A stretch of 64,000 nucleotides of DNA from Hyalangium gracile (GTDB lineage: Bacteria; Myxococcota; Myxococcia; Myxococcales; Myxococcaceae): assembly GCF_020103725.1 (NCBI RefSeq), contig NZ_JAHXBG010000007.1, positions 310,001 to 374,000 of the forward strand. The letters are read 5' to 3'. This document shows, in pieces, positions 20,666 through 29,537 of the stretch. The number at the start of each line of letters is the position of its first letter. Position 1 is the first letter of the stretch. Position numbers and translations under genes: made by a program. The notes under the pieces are model-generated. The model was not told where the DNA came from and did no database searches. It was given only the letters and a program-made list of their open reading frames with translations.

Positions 20666-20690
20666 TAGGCAGACACGGAGCGGGTGTCAA
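20662..20690 (-). promoter_or_regulatory. near-consensus sigma-A promoter of the TetR operon
   Basis: On the minus strand TTGACA (20690-20685) is followed after exactly 17 bp by TATAAA (20667-20662). The start should fall near 20655, inside the operator, giving a leader of about 28 bases. Confidence 0.8.
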
Positions 20691-20718
20691 CGTCGCTCCG
20701 AGGGCACGCCAGGGGGGC

Positions 20719-21255
20719 CTACAGGGTGATGATGCTGCGCACGCGGTCGGCGCCCAGCCGCTTCGCGCCGTCCAGGAAGCCCAGCACCATGAGGAAGCTG
20801 AAGCCCACCAGCTCGCCGCCCAGCTGCTGGGTCAGCTTCGCGGTGGCCTCGGCCGTGCCGCCAGTGGCCAGCACGTCATCGACGACGAGGACCCGCTCGC
20901 CCTTGAGCACGGCGTCCTGGTGGATCTCCAGCCCGTCGGTGCCGTACTCCAGCGAGTAGCGCTCGACGACGGTGCGGTGGGGCAGCTTGCCGGGCTTGCG
21001 CGCCGGGACGAAGCCCGCGTTGAGCGCCAGCGCCACGGGCGCGCCGAGGATGAAGCCGCGCGCCTCCACCCCGATGACCTTGGTGACGTGCTGGCCTCGG
21101 AAGGGCGCCGCCATCCCGTTGATGACCCGACCGAAGAGGGCAGGGTCCGCCAGCATCGGGGTGATGTCCTTGAAGACGATGCCGGGGCGAGGGAAGTCCT
21201 GCACGTCGCGCAGGCGAGCCTTGACGTCATCGGCGAGAGAGATGTCGGCCATCAT
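20719..21255 (-). CDS. apt: adenine phosphoribosyltransferase
   Basis: A 178-residue enzyme that salvages adenine to AMP using PRPP. Typical motifs are [16 protein letters not shown] near the N-terminus, [22 protein letters not shown], and the PRPP-binding [14 protein letters not shown] at about residues 123-136. Length is normal. The first ATG of an ATGATG pair overlaps the stop of the upstream dehydrogenase gene; a start three bases later is equally possible. It forms a two-gene unit with that dehydrogenase. Confidence 0.95.
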   Translation of the reverse strand: MMADISLADDVKARLRDVQDFPRPGIVFKDITPMLADPALFGRVINGMAAPFRGQHVTKVIGVEARGFILGAPVALALNAGFVPARKPGKLPHRTVVERYSLEYGTDGLEIHQDAVLKGERVLVVDDVLATGGTAEATAKLTQQLGGELVGFSFLMVLGFLDGAKRLGADRVRSIITL

Positions 21256-22238
21256 GCGAAGAGCTCCGGGTTGACGCAGTGAGGAGGGCGCCGGCCTTCC
21301 AGCGCGGCGAGGAGGTTGTCCACGGCCATCGAGGCCATGCGGCCCCGGGTGGCGTGGGTGGCGCTCGCGATGTGCGGCGCGATGAGGACATTCGGCAGCG
21401 TGAGCAGCGGGCTGTCCATGGGAAGCGGCTCGGGATCGGTCACATCGAGCGCCGCGCCTCCCAGGTGCCCCTGGGCGAGTGACTCGGCGAGCGCGGCCTG
21501 ATCGACCACGGGGCCGCGCGCGGTGTTGATGAGCATGGCGCCACGCTTCATCGCGGCCAGCTCGGCGCGCCCCAGCCAGTGGCGCGTCTCGGGAGTCAGC
21601 GGCGTGTGGAGGCTGAGGAAGTCCGACTCGGCGAGCACGGTGGCCTTGTCCACGCGCCGCAGGCCCAGCTCCGCCTCCAGCTCCGGGCGAGCGTGCCGGT
21701 TGACGTACAGCACGCGCATGCCGAAGCCGCGCGCCCGCCGGGCCACCGCGGCGCCAATCTTCCCCAGTCCCACCAGCCCCAGCGTCGCCCCATGGATGTC
21801 CGAGCCCAGCAGCAGGCTGGGGGACCAGGTGCGCCACCGGCCCGCGCGCACGTACGCGTCCGCCTCCGCCACCCGCCGCGCCAGCCCCATGAGCAGGGCG
21901 AAGGCGAAGTCCGCCGTCGTCTCCGTGAGCACCCCCGGCGTGTTCCCCACCGGAATCCGGCGTGCCGTACATGCGGGTACATCGATGTTGTCGTACCCCA
22001 CCGCCACGTTGCTCACAGCCCGCAAGGAGGGAGCGGCGGCCAGCAGACCCTCGTCCACCCGGTCGGTGAGCAGGGTGATGAGCCCTTCCACTCCGCGTAC
22101 GAGCTCCAGGAGGGCCTCCCGAGGCGGAGGCAGCTCGTCCTCCCATACTTGCAGCTCCACCTGCCTGCCCAGTCGGCCGAGGGCCTCTCCAGGGAGCTGG
22201 CGGGTGACGAGGACACGGGGGCGGACGGGAGGCGCCAT
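21252..22238 (-). CDS. D-2-hydroxyacid dehydrogenase (glyoxylate/hydroxypyruvate reductase type)
   Basis: A 328-residue NAD(P)-dependent enzyme of the D-isomer 2-hydroxyacid dehydrogenase family. Seen: [20 protein letters not shown], the substrate-binding block; [20 protein letters not shown], the Rossmann glycine motif; [11 protein letters not shown] with the catalytic Arg; and [13 protein letters not shown] with the catalytic His. This pattern fits glyoxylate or hydroxypyruvate reductases (GyaR/GhrB). It overlaps apt by four bases and is divergent from the SNF2 helicase gene. Confidence 0.88.
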   Translation of the reverse strand: MAPPVRPRVLVTRQLPGEALGRLGRQVELQVWEDELPPPREALLELVRGVEGLITLLTDRVDEGLLAAAPSLRAVSNVAVGYDNIDVPACTARRIPVGNTPGVLTETTADFAFALLMGLARRVAEADAYVRAGRWRTWSPSLLLGSDIHGATLGLVGLGKIGAAVARRARGFGMRVLYVNRHARPELEAELGLRRVDKATVLAESDFLSLHTPLTPETRHWLGRAELAAMKRGAMLINTARGPVVDQAALAESLAQGHLGGAALDVTDPEPLPMDSPLLTLPNVLIAPHIASATHATRGRMASMAVDNLLAALEGRRPPHCVNPELFA

Positions 22239-22347
22239 GGCAGGCGTTCATGCTCTCACAGCCGCGAGCCATGTGGGGGCGCGGTGTGCCTCGGTCTGAA
22301 CGGAGGCTCGTATTCCCTTCGACCCGGGCAGCCATCTCTGTGGTACA

Positions 22348-22364
22348 CGAGGGGGTTCCCCTCG
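22348..22364. repeat. hairpin just upstream of the SWIM/SNF2 gene
   Basis: CGAGGGG and CCCCTCG form a perfect 7-bp stem with a GTT loop, ending 19 bases before the GTG at 22384. It could be a leader hairpin or operator; there is no T-run, so it is not a standard terminator. Confidence 0.4.
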
Positions 22365-22383
22365 CCTGGGGCCTCTGCGACCC

Positions 22384-25300
22384 GTGCAATCGACCGTCGA
22401 CACCCGAGAATCTCTTCCTCCGCAGGACGGCCAGTGGCTTCGTGCCCTCAAGGCCGAAGTGCAACCAACGACCTTCAAGAAGGGCCGGGAGTGCGCGGAG
22501 AGCCGCCGCGTCTTCGGGCTCAACCGTGAAGGAGACCGCATCCGCGCCCAGGTCGCCGGCTCGTCCGGCGAGCGCTACGAAGTGGCCCTGGAGCCCAAGG
22601 ACGGCAAGGTCACCTCCTCGTGCACCTGCCCTTCGTGGAATGCCTACGGCCCCCACTGCAAGCACGTGGTGGCCGCGGCGCTCATCTATGCCGCGCGCTT
22701 CCGGCCACCTCCTCCACCCTCCCAGGCGGCTCAGTCCGCCCAGCCGAATCAGGCGGCGGCTCCGCGCCCGGCACCCCGGGAGGACGAGCCCGTCGAGGAC
22801 ATCGAGTCCGCTGACGCCGAGGAGGAGATCCCCGCCTCGATGCTCCCGCCCGCGGTCGATCCGGTGAACCTGCCGGCGCTGGCCAAGGTGGAGAGCTGGC
22901 TGGGGCTCTCGTCGCTGCCGGACTACGAGTTCCTCTACCGGTTGACGCCCTCCAACACGGGCCCGAGCGGTCGCCACTGGGTGATGGACGTGCGCCGCCA
23001 GGACGCCCAGATGAAGGGCCCGGTGCACGTCAAGCGGCTGCTCCAGGCCGGCACGCGCATCGCCCCGGCCGACGAGCGCGTCTTCCTCGTGCTCGCCAAG
23101 CACGAGCACCGCTATGACTCGCGCATCGTCCTGTCCGACGAGGACCTCGGAGAGATCCTCGATCTGCTGCGCCAGCGCCGCGTCATCTATCGCGGCACGC
23201 AGCTGATGTACTCGGAGGCGCCGGTGCGCCCGCAGATCCACCTGGAGTCCCGGCCGGACGGGGCCACCGCGCGCATCGAGCTGCTCTTCCCGGACGGCGC
23301 CAGCTACTCGCTCAAGGACGTCATCCTCCTGGCGGGTCGGCGCACCTGGGTCATCCAGGCCCAGGCGCTGCACCAGGTGGAGCCGGACTTCCCGCCCCGG
23401 CTGCTGCGCAAGTGGCTGCTGGAGCCCACCATGTCGTTCCCCGCGTCGCAGCTGGACCGGGTGCTGACGTTCTTCGCCGCGCACCTGCCGCGCTTCCGCA
23501 TGGTGCTCAAGGCGGACAACCTCGACGTGGACGAGTCGGTGGAGCCGCGCTTCGTGCTCACGCTGGAGGGCACGCCGGACAAGGTGAAGGTGATGCTCGC
23601 GGCGCGCTACGGGCAGACCACCGTCCCCGTGTCGCCCACCGCCAGCCACCTGGGCTACGCCAGCGGCGTGGGCGGAGAGAGCCGCAAGCTCTACCGGCGC
23701 CGGGAGGACCTGGAGCGCTCGGCGGGCAAGCAGCTCACGGAGATGGGGCTGCGCTACGACGGGCAGACGCACGCCTACGAGGCCAGCGGAGACGCGGCGC
23801 TGGAGTTCTGGGCGCGCGGCCTCTCCGGGCTGCCGGAGACGTGGGAGCGCTTCGGCGTGCAGGCCCCCAAGGTGCGCCTGCGCCCGAAGCTGCGTCCGCG
23901 CATCCGCGTGGGCATGAGCGGGGTGAACTGGTTCGATCTGGACGCCGAGTTCATCACCGATGATCAGGCGGTGGACCTGGGCGCGGTGCGCATGTGGCTG
24001 GAGTCCGGCCGGCGCTTCGTGCCGCTCAAGGACGGCTCCTTCGCGGAGGCCGATCCCGCCGAGCTCAAGCGCGTGGCGGACATCCTCGAGGAGGCCGGCG
24101 CGATGCCGGGCCGCACCCGCACGCGGCTGCCGCTGCACCAGGCCGTGGCGCTGGATCTGCTCGCGGACCTGGGCGAGTTCACCGAGGTGGAGGCCAAGGC
24201 CCGCCAGGCGATGATGGAGCTGCGCGACACCGCGGGCGTGCCCAAGGTGGCGCTGCCCGAGGGGCTCCAGGCCACGCTGCGCCACTACCAGGAGACGGGG
24301 CTGTCGTGGCTCTGGTTCCTGCACCGCCACGGCCTGTCCGGCATCCTCGCGGACGACATGGGCCTGGGAAAGACGATCCAGTCCTTGAGCCTGCTGCAGA
24401 AGGTGAGCAACGAGGAGGGCCACAAGCCGTCGCTCGTGGTGGCCCCCACCAGCGTGCTCGCCAACTGGGAGCGCGAGGCCGAGCGCTTCACCCCGGCCCT
24501 CAAGACGATGGTGTGGCACGGCCAGGACCGCAAGGAGCGCGCCGAGGACCTCAAGGACGTGGACCTGGTGCTGACCTCCTACGCCCTGGTGCGGCGCGAT
24601 CTGGAGCAGCTCTCGCAGGTAGGCTTCCGCTACGTCATCCTCGACGAGGCGCAGAACATCAAGAACGCGGACAGCGCCACGGCCCAGGCCTGCAAGTCGC
24701 TGCCCAGCGACACGCGCCTGGCGCTCACCGGCACGCCGCTGGAGAACCGCCTCAGCGAGCTGTGGAGCCTCTTCGACTTCCTCATGCCGGGCTTCCTCGG
24801 CAGCGCCGAGGGCTTCAGCGACCGCTACGAGCAGCCCATCCAGGTGGCCAATGACGCCACGGCCCGCGACAGGCTGCGCCGCCGCATCCAGCCCTTCATC
24901 CTGCGACGCCTGAAGACGGAGGTGGCCAGCGATCTGCCGCCCAAGACGGAGAGCGTGGCGTGGTGCGAGATGGAGCCCGGCCAGGCCGCGCTCTACCGCG
25001 AGGTGCTCGAGGAGAGCCGCCGCAAGGTGAACGAGAGCATCGAGAAGGTGGGCTTCAAGCGCAGCCGCGTGTCCATCCTGGCGGCGCTGATGCGGCTGCG
25101 GCAGGTGTGCTGCGATCCGCGCCTGCTCAAGCTGCCGCCCAACACGCTCCTGCCCTCCAGCGCCAAGCTGGAGCGCTTCGGCCAGCTCGTGGACGACCTG
25201 GTGGCCGAGGGGCACCGCGCCCTCGTCTTCAGCCAGTTCACCGAGATGCTGGAGCTGCTCAAGGGCGAGGCCGACAAGCGCGGCCTGAGCTACCTCTACC

Positions 25301-25671
25301 TGGACGGCCGCACCAAGGACCGCATGTCCAAGGTGGATGACTTCAACCGCCCGGACGGCCCTCCGCTGTTCTTCATCAGCCTCAAGGCGGGCGGCACCGG
25401 CCTCAACCTCACGGCCGCCGACTACGTCATCCACTACGACCCCTGGTGGAACCCGGCCGTGGAGGACCAGGCCACGGACCGTACCCACCGCATCGGACAG
25501 ACGCGGGCCGTCATCAGCTACAAGCTCATTACCCGAGGCACCGTGGAGGAGAAGATCCTCTCCCTCCAGAAGCGGAAGAAGGACCTGGCCGCCGGGGTGC
25601 TCGGGACGGAAGGGGACTTCGGTAAGTTGTTGACGGAACAGGACCTCGAGGACCTGTTCACCGAGAGCTGA
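22384..25671 (+). CDS. SWIM zinc finger SNF2-family helicase
   Basis: A 1095-residue protein. A SWIM zinc finger lies near the N-terminus, with Cys80, Cys82, Cys92 and His94 (CTCPSWNAYGPHCKH). After a Pro/Ala-rich linker and a long middle region, a full SNF2 ATPase follows: DDMGLGKT at about 657-664, VAPTSVLANWE, DEAQNIKN at about 753-760, TGTPLENRLSELW, then the helicase C domain with SLKAGGTGLNLTAADYVI and DQATDRTHRIGQ. Such bacterial SNF2 proteins (RapA-distinct, similar to those of the Bacillus and myxobacterial type) are thought to remodel protein-DNA complexes. Start is GTG. No methylase or restriction partner is adjacent, so a defence role is not supported here. Confidence 0.92.
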   Translation: MQSTVDTRESLPPQDGQWLRALKAEVQPTTFKKGRECAESRRVFGLNREGDRIRAQVAGSSGERYEVALEPKDGKVTSSCTCPSWNAYGPHCKHVVAAALIYAARFRPPPPPSQAAQSAQPNQAAAPRPAPREDEPVEDIESADAEEEIPASMLPPAVDPVNLPALAKVESWLGLSSLPDYEFLYRLTPSNTGPSGRHWVMDVRRQDAQMKGPVHVKRLLQAGTRIAPADERVFLVLAKHEHRYDSRIVLSDEDLGEILDLLRQRRVIYRGTQLMYSEAPVRPQIHLESRPDGATARIELLFPDGASYSLKDVILLAGRRTWVIQAQALHQVEPDFPPRLLRKWLLEPTMSFPASQLDRVLTFFAAHLPRFRMVLKADNLDVDESVEPRFVLTLEGTPDKVKVMLAARYGQTTVPVSPTASHLGYASGVGGESRKLYRRREDLERSAGKQLTEMGLRYDGQTHAYEASGDAALEFWARGLSGLPETWERFGVQAPKVRLRPKLRPRIRVGMSGVNWFDLDAEFITDDQAVDLGAVRMWLESGRRFVPLKDGSFAEADPAELKRVADILEEAGAMPGRTRTRLPLHQAVALDLLADLGEFTEVEAKARQAMMELRDTAGVPKVALPEGLQATLRHYQETGLSWLWFLHRHGLSGILADDMGLGKTIQSLSLLQKVSNEEGHKPSLVVAPTSVLANWEREAERFTPALKTMVWHGQDRKERAEDLKDVDLVLTSYALVRRDLEQLSQVGFRYVILDEAQNIKNADSATAQACKSLPSDTRLALTGTPLENRLSELWSLFDFLMPGFLGSAEGFSDRYEQPIQVANDATARDRLRRRIQPFILRRLKTEVASDLPPKTESVAWCEMEPGQAALYREVLEESRRKVNESIEKVGFKRSRVSILAALMRLRQVCCDPRLLKLPPNTLLPSSAKLERFGQLVDDLVAEGHRALVFSQFTEMLELLKGEADKRGLSYLYLDGRTKDRMSKVDDFNRPDGPPLFFISLKAGGTGLNLTAADYVIHYDPWWNPAVEDQATDRTHRIGQTRAVISYKLITRGTVEEKILSLQKRKKDLAAGVLGTEGDFGKLLTEQDLEDLFTES

Positions 25672-25748
25672 CCCCCCACGTCGCTCACTCTCCCACCCAT
25701 CCGCCAGGCATGTGCCTGTACGGAACGTCTGTGCAGTGCCGCCAATAC

Positions 25749-25765
25749 CTGCTAGGGTGTTCAGT
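25749..25765 (+). promoter_or_regulatory. candidate LexA/SOS box upstream of recN
   Basis: CTGCTAGGGTGTTCAGT agrees at 14 of 17 positions with CTRHAMRYBYGTTCAGS, the LexA-binding consensus reported for Myxococcus xanthus as I recall it. It lies 31 bases before the recN start. The arms CTGCTA and TAGCAG (25749-25754, 25765-25770) also make a separate dyad across the same place. Confidence 0.5.
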
Positions 25766-25796
25766 AGCAGGGCTCCAAGTGGATTTCGGAGGGCGT

Positions 25797-27539
25797 GTGC
25801 TGCTGGGACTTCGGATTTCGAACGTGGCGGTGATTGAAGAGGTGGAGGTCGGGTTCGGGGCCGGATTGACGGTGCTCACCGGAGAGACCGGTGCGGGCAA
25901 GTCCATCCTCGTCGACGCACTCGGCCTGTTGCTGGGCGGGCGGGCGGACGCGGACGTCATCCGGTCCGGGCGGGACGATGCCTCCGTGGAGGGCGTCTTC
26001 GCGCGAACCCCCGCGATGGCCGAGCGCCTGGAGGAACTGGGCATCCCGGACCTGGGCGAGGAGGTGCTGGTGCGCCGGGTGGTGGGGCGCAACGGGCGCG
26101 GCAAGGCGTACGTGAACGGCTCGCTGGTGACGGTGGGCGTCCTGGCCCGGCTCACCCGAGGGCTGGTGGACATCGCCGGCCAGCACGAGCACGTCAGCCT
26201 CTTCGACTCCAGCCTGCACCGCACGCTGCTGGACCGCTACGGCAACCTCACCGAGATGCTCGAGGTGTACGGCCAGCACTACGGCGCGCTGCGCGAGGTG
26301 GAGACGCGCATGGAGTCGCTGGGCGGCGACGAGGCCCGCGTGCGCGAGCGCGCCGAGTTCCTGCGCTTCCAGCTGGATGAGATCAACCGCCTGGACCCGG
26401 CGCCCGGCGAGGACGTGAAGCTGGACGTGGAGCGCCGCCGGCTGGCCGGGGCGGAGAAGCTCCGGCGCCAGTCCGCCGAGGCCGAGCTGCTCCTGTCCGG
26501 AGACGAGAGCTCCGCCCTGGAGACGGTGGGGCGGGCGCTGGGGCTGCTCAACGACGCGGTGCGGTGTGACGCGACGCTGGCGCCCATCGCCCAGTCGCTG
26601 GGCACGGCGATGTCGGAGCTGGAGGACGTGCAGCGCCGGCTCAACCGCTACTCGGAGGGGCTGGAGTCCGACCCGGCCCGCCTGGGCGAGGTGGAGGAGC
26701 GCCTGGATGCCATCAAGCGGCTGTGTCGCAAGCACGGCACCACGCTGGAGGGCGTGCTCCAGAAGCGCGGCGAGCTGGAGACGGAGCTGTCCACGCTGGA
26801 GAACCGCCAGGAGATCCTCGAGGGGTTGGCCAAGGAGCGGCAGGCGGCCGAGGCCCGTGCGAGAGAGAGTGCTACAGGCCTGTCGCGGGCCCGCTCGGCC
26901 TGTGCGGGGCAGTTCTCGCTCCAGGTGCGGGAGGGGCTGGCGGGGCTGGCCCTGGGCAAGGCCGCCTTCGAGGTGCGGGTGACGCCGGGGGGCGCGCTGC
27001 GGCCCGAGGGCACCGACGAGGTGGAGTTCTTCTTCAGCGCCAACCCGGGCGAGCCGCCGCGTCCCCTGGCGAAGGTGGCCTCGGGCGGTGAGGCCAGCCG
27101 GCTGCTGCTGGCGCTCAAGCGGGCCCTGGCCGACAGCGACGGGTGCGGCTGTTACGTACTGGACGAGGCGGACTCGGGGGTGAGCGGGGCCATCGCGGAC
27201 GTGGTGGGCCGGATGATCAAGGAGGTCAGCGGCCATCGCCAGGTGCTCTGCATCACCCACCTGCCCCAGGTGGCGGCCTATGCGGACGCCCACCTGCTCA
27301 TCCGCAAGGGAATCAAGGGGGAGCGGACCGTCTCCGAGGTGGTCCCCCTGGCCGCCGGAGCCGAGCGGACGCAGGAACTGGCCCGGATGCTCTCCGGCGT
27401 GGAGGTGACGCGGGAGGCCCTGGGGGCGGCGGAGGCCCTGGTGCGCTCGGCCCACCGGTCCCTGGGGACGGCCCCCCGGCCGAGGCGCGAGCCGGCACCC
27501 GGGGGAGGGGCCCGGGGAAGGCTCCGGCAGAGCGCCTGA
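25797..27539 (+). CDS. recN: DNA repair protein RecN
   Basis: A 580-residue SMC-like ATPase for double-strand break repair. The N-terminal half begins LLGLRISNVAVIEEVEV and has Walker A GETGAGKSILVDAL; a coiled-coil middle follows (EERLDAIKRLCRKHG); the C-terminal half has ASGGEASRLLLALK (signature) and VLDEADSGVSG (Walker B), then ITHLPQVAAYAD. The GTG start at 25797 has GGAGG five bases upstream; longer frames lack family sequence. The last 35 residues are Pro/Arg-rich and extend beyond the usual end. A LexA-like box lies just upstream. Confidence 0.95.
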   Translation: MLLGLRISNVAVIEEVEVGFGAGLTVLTGETGAGKSILVDALGLLLGGRADADVIRSGRDDASVEGVFARTPAMAERLEELGIPDLGEEVLVRRVVGRNGRGKAYVNGSLVTVGVLARLTRGLVDIAGQHEHVSLFDSSLHRTLLDRYGNLTEMLEVYGQHYGALREVETRMESLGGDEARVRERAEFLRFQLDEINRLDPAPGEDVKLDVERRRLAGAEKLRRQSAEAELLLSGDESSALETVGRALGLLNDAVRCDATLAPIAQSLGTAMSELEDVQRRLNRYSEGLESDPARLGEVEERLDAIKRLCRKHGTTLEGVLQKRGELETELSTLENRQEILEGLAKERQAAEARARESATGLSRARSACAGQFSLQVREGLAGLALGKAAFEVRVTPGGALRPEGTDEVEFFFSANPGEPPRPLAKVASGGEASRLLLALKRALADSDGCGCYVLDEADSGVSGAIADVVGRMIKEVSGHRQVLCITHLPQVAAYADAHLLIRKGIKGERTVSEVVPLAAGAERTQELARMLSGVEVTREALGAAEALVRSAHRSLGTAPRPRREPAPGGGARGRLRQSA

Positions 27540-27598
27540 CGCAGGTCGAAAGATCCGCGTCCTTGCCCCGCTCCGAGTCGTCACATAGCATCGCCACC

Positions 27599-28396
27599 GT
27601 GTCCAAAACCGCAGGACAGAGCGCGGCACCTCAGATGAAGGTCGTCTCGGCGGGTCTCACCGACGTCGGTCGGAAGCGCAATCACAACGAAGACAGCTTC
27701 CTCATCGACGACGAGCTGCAGCTCTACGTCGTGGCGGACGGCATGGGAGGCCACGCAGGTGGTGGCACGGCCTCCCGCATCGCCGTCGAGACCATCGACA
27801 AGGAGATGCGGCGCGCCCGGGAGAGCCGGGACAACCCCTTCGTCTCCACGCCCAACCTCCAGGATGCCCTCATTCCCGAGGCGCTTCGCAGCGCCGTGGA
27901 GAAGGCATGTCTGGCCATCTACACCGCGGCGCAGGAGGACCCACGCCTGTCCGGCATGGGCACCACCGTCATCTCGCTCGTGGTGAAGGACGACCAGGCC
28001 TTCTTCGCCCACGTGGGTGACAGCCGCGCGTACCTGATCCGCGGCGAGCTCATCCAGCAGATCAGCGAGGACCACTCGCTGGTCAACGAGCAGATCAAGG
28101 CGGGGATGATCACGCCCGAAGAGGCCAAGCACTCCCGCTACAAGAACATCATCACCCGCTCGGTGGGCTTCGAAGAGGAAGTCCAGGTGGACGTGATGGG
28201 CGTCATCACCGAGCCCAAGGACGTCTTCCTCCTGTGTTCCGACGGCCTGGCCAACATGCTCGAGGATCGGGAGATCCACGAGCTGGTGCTCAACACGCCC
28301 AACTTCCAGGACGTGCCCAAGCGCCTCATCGACATGGCCAACGAGCGGGGCGGCGACGACAACATCACCGTCATCGTTGTACAAATGCAGGCCTGA
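27599..28396 (+). CDS. PP2C-type Ser/Thr protein phosphatase
   Basis: A 265-residue PPM-family phosphatase with all conserved blocks: TDVGRKRNHNEDSF, VVADGMGGHAGGG, GMGTTVISLV, FFAHVGDSRAYLIR, EDHSLVNEQI, LCSDGLANML and RGGDDNITVIVV. The aspartates of these blocks bind two Mg/Mn ions. It should dephosphorylate Ser/Thr residues and balance Hanks kinases such as the one at 12435. Start is GTG at 27599, 59 bases after recN. Confidence 0.93.
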   Translation: MSKTAGQSAAPQMKVVSAGLTDVGRKRNHNEDSFLIDDELQLYVVADGMGGHAGGGTASRIAVETIDKEMRRARESRDNPFVSTPNLQDALIPEALRSAVEKACLAIYTAAQEDPRLSGMGTTVISLVVKDDQAFFAHVGDSRAYLIRGELIQQISEDHSLVNEQIKAGMITPEEAKHSRYKNIITRSVGFEEEVQVDVMGVITEPKDVFLLCSDGLANMLEDREIHELVLNTPNFQDVPKRLIDMANERGGDDNITVIVVQMQA

Positions 28397-28625
28397 CGGA
28401 TCGCCTCGGGCCGGTAGAACCTTCCAGGTGGGGCGGGCGTACTGTTCACCTTGACACCCTGGAAATGCGGATGATAGCAGCGCAAACTGTTCCAGTTCCG
28501 GCGAAATGCCGGTGGCTGACGGACTCGAAGGGGAAGGGCGAGGGCGGCAGGTGTGGCGCGCGAGCGGAGGCCCTAGCTTTGCGTGCCGTAGAGCCCACAG
28601 AGTGAGCACTTAGGGGAGTTGTTGC

Positions 28626-29537
28626 GTGGCGAAAAAGTCCTACACCCTCATTGTGGTCTCGGACCACAACGCCCCGGTCAAGCGCTACCACATCCAGAAG
28701 TCCTTCCTCGTGCAGCTGGGCGTGGGAGTGTTGCTGCTGGGTGGTATGGCCCTGGGGGCCACGGTTCATTACTTCCACGTGGCGAAGGATGCCGCGGAGA
28801 ACCGCATCCTGAGGGAAGAGAACCTCACGATGCGCAGCCAGCTGAAGTCGGTGCGCGAGCGCATCGAGCACATCGGCACCACGCTGGACCGGGTGGAGCG
28901 CTTCGACCAGAAGCTGCGTGCCGTCACCCTGCTGTCTGATCCGCAGCGCAACCTGGCGATGGGCCCCACGGAGCCCGGCGCCACGGCGCCCACCTCGGAC
29001 ACCCAGTTCACCCAGCTGACCACCACCGAGACGCCCACGGCGCTGATGGGTCGGCTGGACAAGCTGTCGGCCGAGGCGACGCGGCAGGAGCAGAGCCTCC
29101 AGGAGCTGCAGGCGTACTTCCAGGATCAGAAGTCGCTGCTGGCCTCCACGCCGTCCATCTGGCCGGCGCGCGGCTGGGTGACGAGCGACTTCGGCTCGCG
29201 GCTGGATCCGTACACGGCGGACCGGGTGATGCACCAGGGCCTGGACATCGCGGCGCCGCACGGCAAGGAAGTGTACGCGCCGTCGGACGGCACGGTGGTG
29301 TTCTCGGGCCTCGAGGGCGGCTACGGCAACGTGATCGTCATCGACCACGGCTACGGCATCAAGACGCGCTACGGGCACCTGTCCCGCATCATGGTGAAGG
29401 CGGGAGACCGCGTGAAGCGCGGCGCGCTGATCGCGGCGGTGGGCAACACCGGCCGCTCCACCGGTCCGCACCTGCACTACGAAGTCCGCGTGAACGGCAT
29501 CCCGCAGAACCCGCGGAAGTTCATCCTCGAGGAGTAG
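28626..29537 (+). CDS. M23 family metallopeptidase, membrane-anchored
   Basis: A 303-residue envelope protein with one N-terminal transmembrane helix (about 30-50), a coiled-coil segment (about 55-140) and a C-terminal LytM/peptidase M23 domain. The zinc ligands are present: HQGLDIAAP gives the first His and Asp, and HLHYEV near the end gives the last His pair. It may act as a peptidoglycan endopeptidase involved in cell separation or growth. Start is GTG with GGGAG upstream. Its last 17 bases overlap the 3' end of the convergent gene. Confidence 0.9.
   Translation: MAKKSYTLIVVSDHNAPVKRYHIQKSFLVQLGVGVLLLGGMALGATVHYFHVAKDAAENRILREENLTMRSQLKSVRERIEHIGTTLDRVERFDQKLRAVTLLSDPQRNLAMGPTEPGATAPTSDTQFTQLTTTETPTALMGRLDKLSAEATRQEQSLQELQAYFQDQKSLLASTPSIWPARGWVTSDFGSRLDPYTADRVMHQGLDIAAPHGKEVYAPSDGTVVFSGLEGGYGNVIVIDHGYGIKTRYGHLSRIMVKAGDRVKRGALIAAVGNTGRSTGPHLHYEVRVNGIPQNPRKFILEE

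Noticed and set aside
22384-25671. SNF2 gene as part of a DISARM-like or other defence island
   Set aside because: No methylase, nuclease, PLD or DUF1998 partner is adjacent; neighbours are apt, a dehydrogenase and recN.
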